DNA from: Triatoma infestans
Lineage: Eukaryota > Arthropoda > Insecta > Hemiptera > Reduviidae
Length of the DNA: 64,000 bases
Assembly: GCA_011037195.1 (NCBI GenBank)
Contig: JAAEAF010006534.1
Location: forward strand, 1-64,000
Direction of reading: 5' to 3'
Below the pieces are notes generated by a model. That model did no database searches. It was not told the origin of the DNA and saw only the letters and a list, made by a program, of their open reading frames with translations. Shown one piece after another: positions 54,189 to 64,000 of the stretch. Positions within the stretch are counted from its first letter, which is position 1. The number at the start of each line of letters is the position of its first letter. A program made the position numbers and the translations under genes.

Positions 54189-54299
54189 TCGTGAGGAAAA
54201 AACTAATATGCATGCTACGACGGATAAAATACCGGATGTTATCCAGCATTGCGGACCCAGCCACATTTTCTGTCACTTCTGTTTTATAATTTCTTCTGT

Positions 54300-54510
54300 T
54301 AATATTTCTTTAATTTAAATTTGGGGGGGGGGGAGTTATAAATCTGTACACTTTTTCGTAACTTCAATACTCTACCACAATAATGTATTTTCTCCAATAA
54401 ATTTACAGAGCTCCTGAAGAATGACACCAATGGTACCCGAAACGTACAGTAACAAAGAATTCTTTTTCTTTAAAAACTCCTCTGGCCATTGCCGTACAAA
54501 CATCTTATTC
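54300..54510 (+). mobile_element. Penelope-type terminal fragment
   Basis: A G run (54323-54334), then CCAATAAATTTACAGAGCTC, CTGAAGAATGACACC and CCCGAAACGTACAG. The following CTCTGGCCATTGCCGTAC also occurs near 1680 (TTCTGGCCATTGCCGTAAAA), perhaps a trace of the same family. Confidence 0.5.
54414..54443 (+). ncRNA. Hammerhead-like core
   Basis: CTGAAGA at 54414-54420, a short ACC/GGT stem, GAAAC at 54439-54443. Core boxes fit the consensus. Confidence 0.45.
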
Positions 54511-55989
54511 TCATTTTTATTTAAATTAATTAGTGGCATCTCCTAGTGTTCAAAGACGGGCGTTCACCCACCCAAGTGAAAAGATTCCTGTTAGTTAGTC
54601 AGCAAAACTTTTCTAATAAACTAGATATACAGAACGTATAATTGTTACATACATCCTTATACATTATAAACATTAAAATAAGATCGAAAATTTTCTGATC
54701 AACATGAACACTCAGTGAAGACCCGCTGAGATCGATTGATTTTAATATAAAAATAAAACTCTACACTTCATCTTTAGGTCACTATACATCTTTATTTAAA
54801 CCCTAAACATATTAACTGCTTTATTATTTTTACAGATCAGTGTATAAAACTATAAAAATGTTGTTCCATGCATGGTTACTTTACTATATATTCTATATAC
54901 ATTCCTTTCATTATTAAATTGTTAGGTAATCAAAAACATATAGATATAAAATATTCTCCCGATTTGATGTTTTGATTTAAAAATATTATTTTCGTTGAAA
55001 ATCATTTAATTTAAAAAAGTTCCTTAATAAAATATAAAATTGGATAAAAAGATAACTTATCAAAAACATGTTTAAGAGAAAAGTGATAAAAAATTGAAAT
55101 ACAATCCATCTTAATTACCCAAAATTCGGCGTAAATAAAAAGAGCTTGCAAGGAAGGTTATTAATTTTATGCAACCCTCAATTAAAATTTAACAAAAAAA
55201 TTTGAGGGCATAATGGAATTGGAACATTTTTTATTAATTTCCGCTGATAGTAATTTTCTTATAATAATGTTTGATATTTAGTATTTTATTTATGAAGCTA
55301 GAGTCTGTCTCTAGGTGGGAATACTTTTCTCTCAGCATTTTGTTTTTTTTAATTTTCAGTAATATTTGAAAAGTATCTTCTTTAACTGCGACATCTTAGA
55401 TAAAAATGCTTTCTTTTGAATCGACTATATTTTAAACGTAATCTCAGAAATCACTGAGGGGATATCAATGCGCTTTAACTTACGATTGTACACTAGTCCT
55501 GATTAAACTACACAATTGAAAAAAGAAAAGAAAATGGTGTGCAATATTCTGCACTTCCATATGTGGATTTTTAATACGTTGGGACTATGGTTCCAGTAAG
55601 ATACTATCCAGTAAATTGCACTTCTGTTTTAAGGAATTTGAGAGAAAACTTTGGCTGGCTTCCCTAGAGATTCTTATATGTCTGAGCTTCACACGATTTA
55701 TTGTTGAATATTCCGGTCCCGAAAGTTCTCGCAGCATATTTAAACTCTGTCAATAAAAAAAATAAAAAAAAAAAAAAAAAAAAAAAATGAAAAAAATAAA
55801 TTATGCTAAGGACAAAATTTATTGTAGTATTTCAACTTCAGTAGAATATTGATCAGTTTTAAAATAATAAGAGCATTATTGTTTATAAACTTATTATATT
55901 TGTGGTTTAGCACAAACAATATTAAATTATTAATTACGATAATTGTTTATAAAATGCGTGCTTATAATAGATTTTGTTTTGTTTTGCAG
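54511..55989. other. Intron 21, right part: no recognised feature
   Basis: AT-rich, with an A-rich run at 55758-55798. No gene or clear transposon. Confidence 0.4.
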
Positions 55990-56121
55990 TCAAAAAAGAA
56001 GATAAAACTTCATTTAGCTTCAATGGTAAAATCACTTTATTACATAATTCTTGGCCACTGACGCCTTTAGAATTGAATTTCGTTGAGGTTGTCAAGGCAC
56101 GTGGAGGAGCCAAACCTCTTA
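55990..56121 (+). CDS. ADGB: Androglobin exon 22: NSWPLTP motif
   Basis: The acceptor is TTGTTTTGCAG and the donor GTATGTAA at 56122. It enters and leaves in phase 1. The peptide KKEDKTSFSFNGKITLLHN then SWPLTPLELNFVEVVKARG matches the vertebrate VLYNSWPLTESQLTFVQALK. A competing frame that starts further upstream is a shadow. Confidence 0.9.
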
Positions 56122-56320
56122 GTATGTAAAAAATAATATCTTAAATTTTAAAATTCACAACTAAGTAAATATAATATTATTAATTTTTTATATTAATTGA
56201 ATCGAAGCATGCTGAAACGGGTCTCGCCCATTCAATAAGGAAAGATCCGCGGCCGCTTACATTAATACATTTTATCAGAGTTATTTTTCGGGAATAGCCT
56301 GCTTCATTTTCTGGTAATCG

Positions 56321-56349
56321 ACCAGTTTCAGACGGTCGCTCATCATCAT
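56321..56349 (-). ncRNA. Hammerhead-like core, left arm of large palindrome
   Basis: Minus strand: TGATGA then GAGCGACCGTCT then GAAAC. Stem II is weak here. Confidence 0.4.
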
Positions 56350-56480
56350 ATATTAAAACAATGCGATAACACATACTTGCACAGAATAAAATCAGTTTAT
56401 ACACTGTCTGGAAGTGTTTTGTTAAGATCTAACTGGGTTAAGAGGGGGTTCTCCATACCTGATTGAGATCACATGTTATT

Positions 56481-56945
56481 TTATTTAATTTTTTTAATTT
56501 TAAGGCGCGTCAACATGTATGGTCATTGGCGCCCGGAGCCTTCTCAGTGCAGTGCCGGCCTGCGGACAGTGTCCTCTCGTTACAGACAACACTGCCCTTT
56601 ACCGGCCAGTGAACTTTAGAGGCTCCTGGAAGAAAAAATCTAAGGTAGCACAGCTGCACTCAAACCCAGGTCCTCCGTCTGGAAGTCTAATACGCTTCTT
56701 TTTTTTTTCTTTCTTTTTCTCCTTCAATAGTTTATTTGCATCTGTACAATAGATACAATAAGCAAATGTGATGAATGTTTACATGACATGATTTACATGA
56801 AAAGAAAATACCCAGTGGTATTACTTCAAGGCGTGGAATTTAATTTATAAGGTCACGGGGCCACTGACGCTTCAGGCGTCGAGATAGATTATCAGATAAT
56901 CCACTTGGTGATGGATCATCTAGTACGCTAACCACTTTTACTAAC
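56481..56945 (-). repeat. SINE copy (family S1) with 11-bp target duplication
   Basis: CACATGTTATT occurs at 56470-56480 and 56946-56956. Inside, AAGGCGCGTCAACATGTATG, GGCGCCCGGAGCCTTCTCA, CTCGTTACAGACAACACTG and CTCAAACCCAGGTCCTCCG (B box) are S1 on the minus strand. The head resumes after 56929 (TACGCTAACCACTTTT) because another retroposon is inserted in it. Confidence 0.9.
56697..56918 (-). repeat. 222-bp retroposon inserted in the SINE head
   Basis: TCTAATACGCT (56686-56696) and TCTAGTACGCT (56919-56929) look like an 11-bp target duplication with one change. The insert starts with a T tract, so it is a minus-strand retroposon with a poly(A) tail. I do not recognise the family; it includes GGCCACTGACGCTTCAGGCG. 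Confidence 0.75.
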
Positions 56946-57385
56946 CACATGTTATTGTTTTCATTTTTAAATGGCATGGTGTTTATCGTTCCTTTTAAAA
57001 ATGGAATTTCAGCAAGCAGAGATATGCAATTTGAATTATGTTTTTGGAGGAAATTTACATTATTAATTAATTACTTGTACTATCTTATTAATTTTAATTG
57101 TTATTATAAAAGCTAAAAAAAAAAAATTAAATTAAAATTATTAGAAAATAAAAATAATAAGATAGTATTGGGGAAATAATTAATAATGTAAATTTAAGTT
57201 GCATACTTTCACATATTGATGTTTTCATTTTTAAAAGGAACGATAAACACCATGCCTTTTAAAAAGGAAAATAAAACCAATATGTGGTCTTAGATAGATC
57301 TTAAGACCAAACACTTCCAAACAGGGTATAAACTGATTTTTGCTCTGTGCAAGTATGTGTTATCGCACTGTTTTATCAAAACATT

Positions 57386-57415
57386 CTGATGATGGGCAAT
57401 CGCTCGAAACCGGTT
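57386..57415 (+). ncRNA. Hammerhead-like core, right arm of large palindrome
   Basis: CTGATGA at 57386-57392, GGC..GCT stem, GAAAC at 57406-57410. Mirror of 56321, with a better-preserved first box. Confidence 0.5.
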
Positions 57416-57470
57416 GATGACCACAAAATGAAGGAGTTGATCATGGAAAATATCTCTGATGCTTTCCAGC

Positions 57471-58659
57471 TATGCGGACCAAACCACAACTATAATATAT
57501 TTCAATTTAATTATTATATTTAAGGAAGGTTTGTTTGCCACAAATGCATCTTGCACTTTGGATCATTTCATAATGGAACATATTATTGCAATAACACAAA
57601 CTAAAAAAAAAACAAAAAAAAACTGGTAGTAATTACATTCACAATTATCTCTTGCTGCAATTATAGGAAATTAAGTAGACAGAAAGAATGATTGTTAAAT
57701 CCCAAAATAAAACTAAATAATTACCAACTCTAAACTTTTCTTGTACTGTGAAGAAGTTGGTCATTGAATATTTATATAAGTACAAATATGTAAGTCGGAT
57801 TGTATCATTTCAACAAAAAGCGAATAAAAAGGTGAACAACAGGATTAATACCGAATGCTGATCTCTCTGAAAATTGTTAGAGGTAAACTTAGTAAACTTG
57901 ATGGTAAAGTGGTAAGTTGTGTAGCTATATCTATTAGCATATCGGCAGTTCCAAACAAATTAGAGAGTAGACGTGAAGCATAGCTCAGGATGATGGTTAG
58001 TGTAGGCAACAAATAAAACAAACGAAATTACTGAGAAAAAAATAAAAATTTGACCTTTCTAAGGATCATTCTTTCCAATGCATTCTTTCAACCTACTAAG
58101 GAAACGGTCAGATAATGTAATTAGAATTGAAGTACTACGCTGCACAAAATATGCAAAGGTCTCCCAGAGTAGAAGAAGACATGCAGAGTAGGATGAATAA
58201 AATAGAGGAAAGTGGAAGTGCAGTGTTATAATGCTAGGAAAGGACTGGTATGATCGCATGTAATAATTAATAATTACATTCTATTAAGTAATGTAATTAG
58301 TAAACTGACAATTGTAAATCGTATGATATCTGTGTTAGTTTAAGTGAAGTGTCAAGTTTTATTTCGATTTCTAACTAGAATGGTTTTTCATATTTATATG
58401 TCCCCTAAAGTTTTAATTAAGCTTTATATAAAATATTTTAATAATTTATTCACATTCTTAAGTGGAGCTTTTACTCTACTATAGAATGTAAATAAAATTT
58501 TATTTATTTATTTATTCTGTATGATATTTATTAGAGGTATAAGCAGTTTACCAAAATGGCAAAATTGAAATCACCAAAGTTGTTCATCACTTTTTCATCT
58601 CCATATGCAGAGCATTTCATTAAGGATACTGTTTAAACAATCAAATTTACTTGTTACAG
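57471..58659. other. Intron 22, right part: no recognised feature
   Basis: AT-rich; AAAAAAAACAAAAAAAAAC near 57603. No supported gene. Confidence 0.4.
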
Positions 58660-58733
58660 TTGACCTGACGAAAGCAGATGTCAAAGTATTTGGAGCATAT
58701 TGGTGTCTAAGTATGGTTTATAATGAGACTAAG
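58660..58733 (+). CDS. ADGB: Androglobin exon 23
   Basis: The acceptor is TTGTTACAG and the donor GTAAGAGA at 58734. It enters in phase 1 (A plus TT makes Ile) and leaves in phase 0. The peptide DLTKADVKVFGAYWCLSMV then YNETK matches vertebrate NKPYWILRLVTEHNES. Another AG at 58609-58610 would give a longer exon, but it needs phase-0 entry and does not fit exon 22. Confidence 0.78.
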
Positions 58734-59450
58734 GTAAGAGATTTTATTTGCTTCACGTATGGACTAGTCATTTTTATAACATACACTACTTTTTTAGCTA
58801 ATCCTTTCTGTAAGACTGAGTTTAATTGTACATAAGCTAATAGACGGACTAAGTGATTCTTGAGGTTTTTGCTTCTCGCCAAGCCTTACTCCATTGATGA
58901 ACACCAGGCCAAATTGCTTTTCTTCATTTCGATTGCTACATAAAAATGGCTCCAAATTTGGACATTGTGCGCAACAAATTGTAGTTGGAGCCTATACAAG
59001 AATCGTACGAGCGTTCGATTAAGGAACAAATGTCCAAGCAAGTCGGAACATAACATTAATTCAAGAGGCATGGCATATGCTCTCCGATACCCTTAAATCG
59101 TACTGCAGTTCTTGCAGCGATATGGTACTTATTGTATTATATCTTATTCCACATTTTCAAACAATACAAATAAAAAATTTACATTTAAAAGCCAAAAACA
59201 TGTAAGATTTATTGGGGATGATCGAAACTAACATTCAGTAATAAAGTAGGGTATGCTACTTAGGATATGCAAATTATCCAAACATTATGATCATACCTTG
59301 TTCAACATTACAGCCTAAATAACACTCTAATACAGTCGTTGACAATATTTCTCTAATAGATGACTATTCCGATCTAAAAGTACCTATGTTTGTCTTCCGG
59401 GCCACTGCTATAATATTCAGTCTAGATTAGATTAGATTGAACATAGGGTG
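58734..59450. other. Intron 23, left part: no recognised feature
   Basis: AT-rich; the minus frame 58886-59071 has no motif. Confidence 0.35.
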
Positions 59451-59454
59451 AGTC

Positions 59455-60570
59455 ACGATCCCAGACACTGCAGCCCAATAGAGGCTTATTGTGTCTACCC
59501 CTGTAAGTCTACTATGATAAACCCCACCTCTTCAAGAGGTTGAAGGCTTTCCCAATCAGGTCTTTTTGCGCTATAATCTTCTCTGGTCTCATGTACCAAA
59601 GATCTCATCGCGGGATTTGACGATTGCAACACAATCGGAACGAAAAGTGCGAGGCCGTTTCTTCCTTCTTTTGACATTGACACAAAATTTCCAAGTTAAT
59701 TATCTATCCCCACGTTGTGTAGATATTACTTGAATCTGCCGTGCCCTGTGAAAAGGCCTGCCACCAGTTTGGTCTGGTTCTTTCGTCTTTGGACTTTGTT
59801 TCTATATTTACACAGCTTCGATATGATCATCTTGCTCCTGGACTTAGTTTCCAGATTGTGTCGTACTCTCTCCGGAGCCAGTCTCTGAAAGATGTGGTGC
59901 AGTCCCTTTGTTTGAATATTTTTAGTATTCGCCCCATTCCTAGCAGTTGATCAGTTCTTTCATCACCTCTAATTCCCACATGTTCCGGCACCCAAACTTT
60001 ATTGCGTCGGTAAAGTTGTATCAGGCATTCTCTGCACTACCTGACCAGTGATGATTGGTTCCGTTGGCGGCAAGGGCCTTCAGCCTGAAAAGATGGCCGA
60101 TGAATTTCCCTATTTCTAGGAGGTATTTTTAGATTTTCTTCAGCACAGACCGTGATTGCAAAAATTTCGGCCTAGAATACCGTGGAGTACTTGCCAAGAG
60201 GCCTCTTTAATAGTACCTCCGGCTTCACCCCATAATTACTGGCCCCTATACCTCATGCCATCTTGGAGCCATCCGTAAACCAAATGACCCCAGTCTGACT
60301 GCGCTTTGCCAAGCCCTTGTTTTAGGGTCACCTGGAATTGAATGTCAAAGCTAATTTCGGACAAATACTGTCACCAGTCATGTGAGGCCCTGGGTAAACT
60401 TTGTGTATTATGTCCAAATGTCTGACGAGTATGCTTCCAATACCATTGTTCGTTTGTCCGTACGCACTAGCTCATGCCTCAAGCTTGCACCAAAAGTTGC
60501 AGTGGAGCCAGCCTCCAACGCCGTACGCTTAAAGGTCTCCGTGTTTATTTTTATATTACAAATGTTTTTT
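59455..60570 (-). pseudogene. Third LOA-type LINE remnant, RNase H part
   Basis: Minus strand with many frame breaks: ALEAGSTATFGASLRHELV (60440-60530), VIWFTDGSKM and GIGASNYGVKPEVLLKRPLG then KYSTVF.AEIFAITVCAEE (60110-60300), NKVWVPEHVGIRGDERTDQL (59945-60030), then QKKEETASHFSF (zinc segment, about 59650). The RNase H D, E and final D are visible. The 3' end lies near 59455 beside GAGGCTTATTGTGTCTACCC, which resembles the 3' end of the element at 28730. Confidence 0.75.
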
Positions 60571-60743
60571 GAAATCATATTTGTTGTCGGAGAATGAATT
60601 ATCAATTGTCAATTTCCTCGAACTATCACTACTATCAAGACAGCTGCTTGTTCTGATGCTTTAATACATGCATTGTAAATTTCAATACAGTTATTTATGA
60701 ATTAAAAATATAGCCAACTAGAGTTATCACAAAACATTTATAG

Positions 60744-60903
60744 GGCCCACCGCCAAGACTTTTTACGGACACTAGCATGCTGGATAAATTCTTTATTGGC
60801 TTGAAATTAAGTGTAGCACAAGATCCAGGAAGAGTGAAAAGGGGTAGGCTTCTTCGAAGAGGGTATATGAGAGAGTTTGGTGAGCTTACACAATCATTTT
60901 CTA
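60744..60903 (+). CDS. ADGB: Androglobin exon 24 (last visible)
   Basis: The acceptor is ACATTTATAG and the donor GTAAGTTT at 60904. It enters in phase 0 and leaves in phase 1, so more exons follow outside the window. The peptide GPPPRLFTDTSMLDKFFIG is followed by AQDPGRVKRGRLLRRGYM. It fits vertebrate ELFEVKKDTERADEI and WETTEPGRAIKASQARLHYL. The C-terminal coiled coil is not seen in the remaining 3.1 kb. Confidence 0.83.
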
Positions 60904-62300
60904 GTAAGTTTTGTAATGGCATTTACTTTTCAAATATTCATTTATATGAAAATAGTTTTTTATATATATTTAAAATGGCGTATTTTTGTACTATTGACAA
61001 TAAAGTATATTGTAAGGCTTGATGGTTGCCGTACTAGCGGTAAGGGCTAGATATCGGTAATGATTTTTATAATTTTATAAACATTGGTGGCAGTAGCCAA
61101 TTACAACTCAGAGGGGAACATGTGTGGCCGACGTAGCTTGATGATGCCAGATATAGACTGAAATGAAGTTATTAAATGACCCTAGCTACAATTTGTTTTT
61201 GATTTTTAACATTAAATTCATAAATACCATCTGTGATAAACAACAATATAAAGTGCGAAGCTATCTACTCGTTTATCACATGGCCTTCAAGATATTGATG
61301 TTGGCGAAGGCACTAAACTGGACCGGTGACCACAACAAAAGGAAGCTGCCATGACAAAAAGTACTTGAAATGTGTTAGATGTTGTTCAAGTTTAAAAAAA
61401 AAAATGCCAGCATCCAGAAGAATTGTGGATTCTGCAGACAAAAAAGTGCCAGGGATGAACAAAAAGTGGTTATTTTTGACAATGACAATGACACTAATGG
61501 GAAAAGTACCTATAGTGTTTGTGCAATTTGTTGTGCTTAGTAAAATAAAAATGTTTTAAGTGCAGAAGTTTCAGTTATTTACTGAAGGATATACAACAAT
61601 GGGAACAAAAATGCGACATAGACCTTTATGACCAAGAAAAAAAAACGAGAGTTATTATCAAGAGATAATAAACAAGGAATGCCGTCAATGTTAAAAATTA
61701 TTCAATACCCTGCAGGAAACCATAATTTCTCTTTATTATGTCGTAATAATTTATACTGTTTTGGAGTTGCTTTCTAGTTCTCTTAGAGTGAACATCTTGT
61801 ATTTGTTATCTGTGAATTCGTTAAAAAAAAAAAAACATAATTCTAATTAGTTTCTAGTTGCTAGTTTTTGTGAGTTGATAATGTAATAGATTTGAAATAT
61901 TATGGTGAAGTTCAGAAAATTCTATCGAACGGTTTTTCTATTATCTCACGTTAAACCTGGTGATTTTGCTAATAGTAGGTATCAGTGATTCTCTTAGATT
62001 AGAAGGTAGTGGGGATACAGTTTGGCCTAGTGTAATCCCTATTCCAACTTTATTTCTGTCTTGAAGATTAAATAACATAGGTAAAATATGAACCATAACA
62101 AATCATTTCAACAAGTGCAGTGACTCGTTTACGTTTGTGTATTTTTTTTTATGTAAGTGGCACATTTAAATCATTTTGCCATAATACATTTTTCATTCTT
62201 TTGTTTTTTTATTTATTTTGTTATTGGTGATATTGGCTGATATAGAGACGGTCCTTGAGGCAATGATTGCATAGAGCAATTAAGTATGATAAAATTAAAG
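60904..62300. other. DNA after exon 24: no further exon found
   Basis: AT-rich. A plus frame at 61326-61559 has several Cys (KYLKCVRCCSSLKKK) but no family match, and its acceptor context is poor, so it is not called as an exon. Confidence 0.4.
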
Positions 62301-62309
62301 CTGTATAAT

Positions 62310-62890
62310 ATGAAACAAACAAAAAGATGGTGAAGTTGTTTTTTACATAAAGAGGTGCTTACTGTCTTTGAAAAAAGAATAATGCCGAATTAAAATTATT
62401 TAATAAACTAATATGTGACTAAAATATGTTAGAAGAAGATGTAAGAAATAGGAATTTGGTATTGTATGGTTTAGAGGCATTTGACGAAAATATAGTATTA
62501 ACAGAAATCTTAAAATTATTTTCTAGTAGTTAGAGGTAGCTGAAATTATATATATTCGTAATTTTTCTTTATCATACGATTTGAGCTGGAAAAACAAAGA
62601 AAGGGCAATCTTTCTAATAAATGATTTAATCTGAAGGGAACTAATCTAGTACTGACAGAAGATTTTCCATAAGATGTGAGGATGGAAAGAAGATCTCATT
62701 ACAGACGTTATAAACAGGCCAGAGAAGAAGGTAAATTGTTAAAATGCGGTATACAATTACATAATTCTCACTAAAAAAAAACTGGTTTTTGAAGCACTTC
62801 CGAAAAGTAGTGGTATATAAGAAAGACTTCAAGGAATAAGAGGCCAACACCAAGAAAGAGAACATTTAGGAATAGAAGTAATGACAGAGA
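62310..62890 (+). pseudogene. LINE ORF1 remnant
   Basis: Plus strand: EEDVRNRNLVLYGLEAFDEN then IVLTEILKLF, the RNA-binding domain of ORF1, and after frame changes NLVLTEDFP and RRYKQAREEGKLLKCGIQL, like the ORF1 ending (EDFPKE....R..L....K.AREEGK.A.L.YDKL). Related in type to 21190-21960. Confidence 0.6.
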
Positions 62891-63049
62891 AGTAGTATCG
62901 CAAACGGAAGATTCAAGATTCTTCCTAGCACTCCTGTTATTTCTCAGAAATCACCATTAAACCAATGGCTAAATACCGCTAATTTTAACAAGGTTGGGAA
63001 AGTTCTAAAAAATTCAAGTCTCACGAGCAGTGCTATTCATTCCGAATAG

Positions 63050-63630
63050 CAGTTAATTACTTTCTTTTACTATTAATTTTCGATATCGAGTTTTCACCGG
63101 AAATATCCGTTTTGAGATCCTTCGAGTAAAAAAAAAAGAAAGTGGTTTTTAGCAATTAGTCTCTGTGTTTGTTTATACATGTATTTGAACAGCTTATCTC
63201 AAAAACGAAAAATCTCTTAAAGTTCAAACTTGATATTCCATTTAGTTATCCCCATGGGATCTGAAAATATGTTGTCTATCAAAATTCCTCAACGAAAGTA
63301 CCACTTTACTAGATGTTCTTTTTTTTTCACTTTTTTTGCGATTTTATCAAAAATGGCTCCAACGATTTTCTTTAAACATTAAACTCGCAGGATGTCTTCC
63401 TCGTAAATTAAGAGCTATTATAATTTTTATTTGAAATAATTCTATGGGAAAATTTATTTAAGGCGGCTTTTTGGGTAAGGGATGGTGTTATGTTTACTTA
63501 TAAAGTGCTATTTCAGTTTATTATACAATTCTAAATCATCTAAATAATATTAATTACAATTAAATTTGTTGTCAAAATCCCGAGTTTGATGAAAATCGGG
63601 TGACCGGAATTACATTTTTGCTGAACATTT
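63050..63630 (+). repeat. Family A repeat, two-module copy
   Basis: TACTTTCTTTTACTATTAAT, then TTTTCGATATCGAGTTTTCA, CAAAATTCCTCAACGAAAGT, AAAATGGCTCCAACGATTTT and GAAAATCGGGTGACCGGAAT. It ends before the third module. Confidence 0.8.
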
Positions 63631-64000
63631 TTTTTTTCTTGTAATCACCACAAAAACACCGACGGACTTCTTTAAATTTATTTAAAGCTAAGCTAATACA
63701 CAGGTTAAGCCATAAGGCTGTATAACCGTACATATTTCCAAATTTAATAGAATTAATGTGACCCAGATTAATAAGACTTCCATGTATACACATACCACGG
63801 AAAAAAAAAAAACAAAACTTAATACACCAATAATTATATATACATTATAATAATGGATACATAACTACGCATTAAAATACTTACTAATACAAACAAAATA
63901 TCATCTCCAAAATAAAAATGAAATACAGAATCTTAGCTAACATACAAAGAAATGAAAGGAAAACAATATTATGATAAAGCTTATATGACACTAGCCGTTA
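63631..64000. other. Right end of window: no recognised feature
   Basis: AT-rich, no supported gene. Confidence 0.4.

Larger units (their letters stand above)
53876..54240. repeat. Palindrome with about 175-bp arms carrying two hammerhead cores
   Basis: The left arm (53876-54050) and right arm (54060-54240) are reverse complements apart from scattered changes; shared words include GCATGCATATTAGTTTT, CACACTTGTTGGTTGTA and CTTATAACCTT. The spacer is about 10 bp. Each arm has a hammerhead core pointing outward. It lies in a Penelope-rich block. Confidence 0.88.
56250..57470. repeat. Large palindrome interrupted by a nested SINE
   Basis: Right arm 57120-57470 is the reverse complement of 56945-57110 joined to 56250-56480. 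Shared words: GGCATGGTGTTTATCGTTCC, AATTTACATTATTAATTA, GTATAAACTGAT and GCAAGTATGTGTTATCGCA. The left arm is split by a SINE at 56481-56945. Hammerhead-like motifs sit at the outer part of each arm. Confidence 0.85.
1305..60903 (+). other. ADGB: Androglobin gene, 24 visible coding exons, open at both ends
   Basis: Androglobin is a large metazoan protein with an N-terminal calpain-like region, an internal circularly permuted globin domain and a C-terminal coiled-coil tail; in mammals it acts in sperm formation. The exons were found as short open frames bounded by AG and GT whose peptides read, in order, along vertebrate androglobin: WKRP, DWHPWQHVY, GGWRKVTVDDYIPL, ALTG, RPSSF, HFSW, VPFMVG, YRDYKG, YYLPN and NSWPLTP. 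Codon phases carry across 22 of 23 junctions. The initiator exon and the C-terminal coiled coil are not in the window. All other features here are intronic. The coding sequence is about 4.36 kb, or 7% of the span. Confidence 0.93.

Noticed and set aside
58611..58659. Longer form of exon 23 starting at 58611
   Set aside because: Needs phase-0 entry, while exon 22 leaves phase 1; the 58660 acceptor fits.
61326..61559. Cysteine-containing frame as a possible next androglobin exon or piggyBac end
   Set aside because: No phase-compatible acceptor, no match to the expected androglobin C-terminus, and the Cys pattern does not fit the piggyBac ending.

Overview
This is a eukaryotic window: AT-rich DNA with large introns, consensus GT-AG splice sites and many degraded retroelements. 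It suggests an invertebrate animal, most likely an arthropod. The mix of LOA-type, Jockey/CR1-like and R2-type LINEs, Penelope-like elements, a Ty3 gag and mariner/Tc1 remnants fits that, but I cannot name the species.

One host gene can be supported and it fills the window on the + strand. I rebuilt 24 coding exons between 1305 and 60903 that encode androglobin (ADGB), about 1,450 residues of it. The gene is open at both ends: the N-terminal start lies left of the window and the C-terminal end right of it. Exons 1-4 hold the calpain-like region, exons 5-6 a charged low-complexity linker, exons 7-12 the conserved central region, exons 13-18 the circularly permuted globin area, and exons 18-24 the C-terminal androglobin region. 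Splice phases close at 22 of 23 junctions if one weaker donor (27070) is accepted. The exception is exon 10 to exon 11, where the frame is out by one base.

Everything else is intronic repeat. Intron 5 (9558-17765) holds a gag-only Ty3 element, an R2-type endonuclease fragment, SINEs and two copies of the abundant 'family A' repeat. Introns 6-7 hold LINE ORF1 and RT/RNase H remnants and a long foldback element. Intron 11 carries a LOA-type LINE with a 755-codon open frame and a cluster of tRNA-derived SINEs. Intron 16 carries a truncated Penelope-like element with a perfect 13-bp target duplication. Introns 17 and 19 hold an inverted pair of one internally deleted LINE that brackets exons 18 and 19. 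Intron 19 also has a complete family A copy, and intron 20 a Tc1 remnant, a second LOA element and more family A. Introns 21-22 hold palindromes with hammerhead-ribozyme-like motifs. Intron 23 has a third LOA remnant, and the DNA after exon 24 has another LINE ORF1 and family A copy.

The points most worth a second look are: the predicted arthropod androglobin, which appears to lack the proximal histidine and the IQ motif; the set of hammerhead-like motifs inside palindromes; the triple nesting at 56250-57470; the gag-only LTR element; and the family A repeat with its three internal modules. Alignments to vertebrate androglobin were made by eye from memory and must be confirmed computationally.
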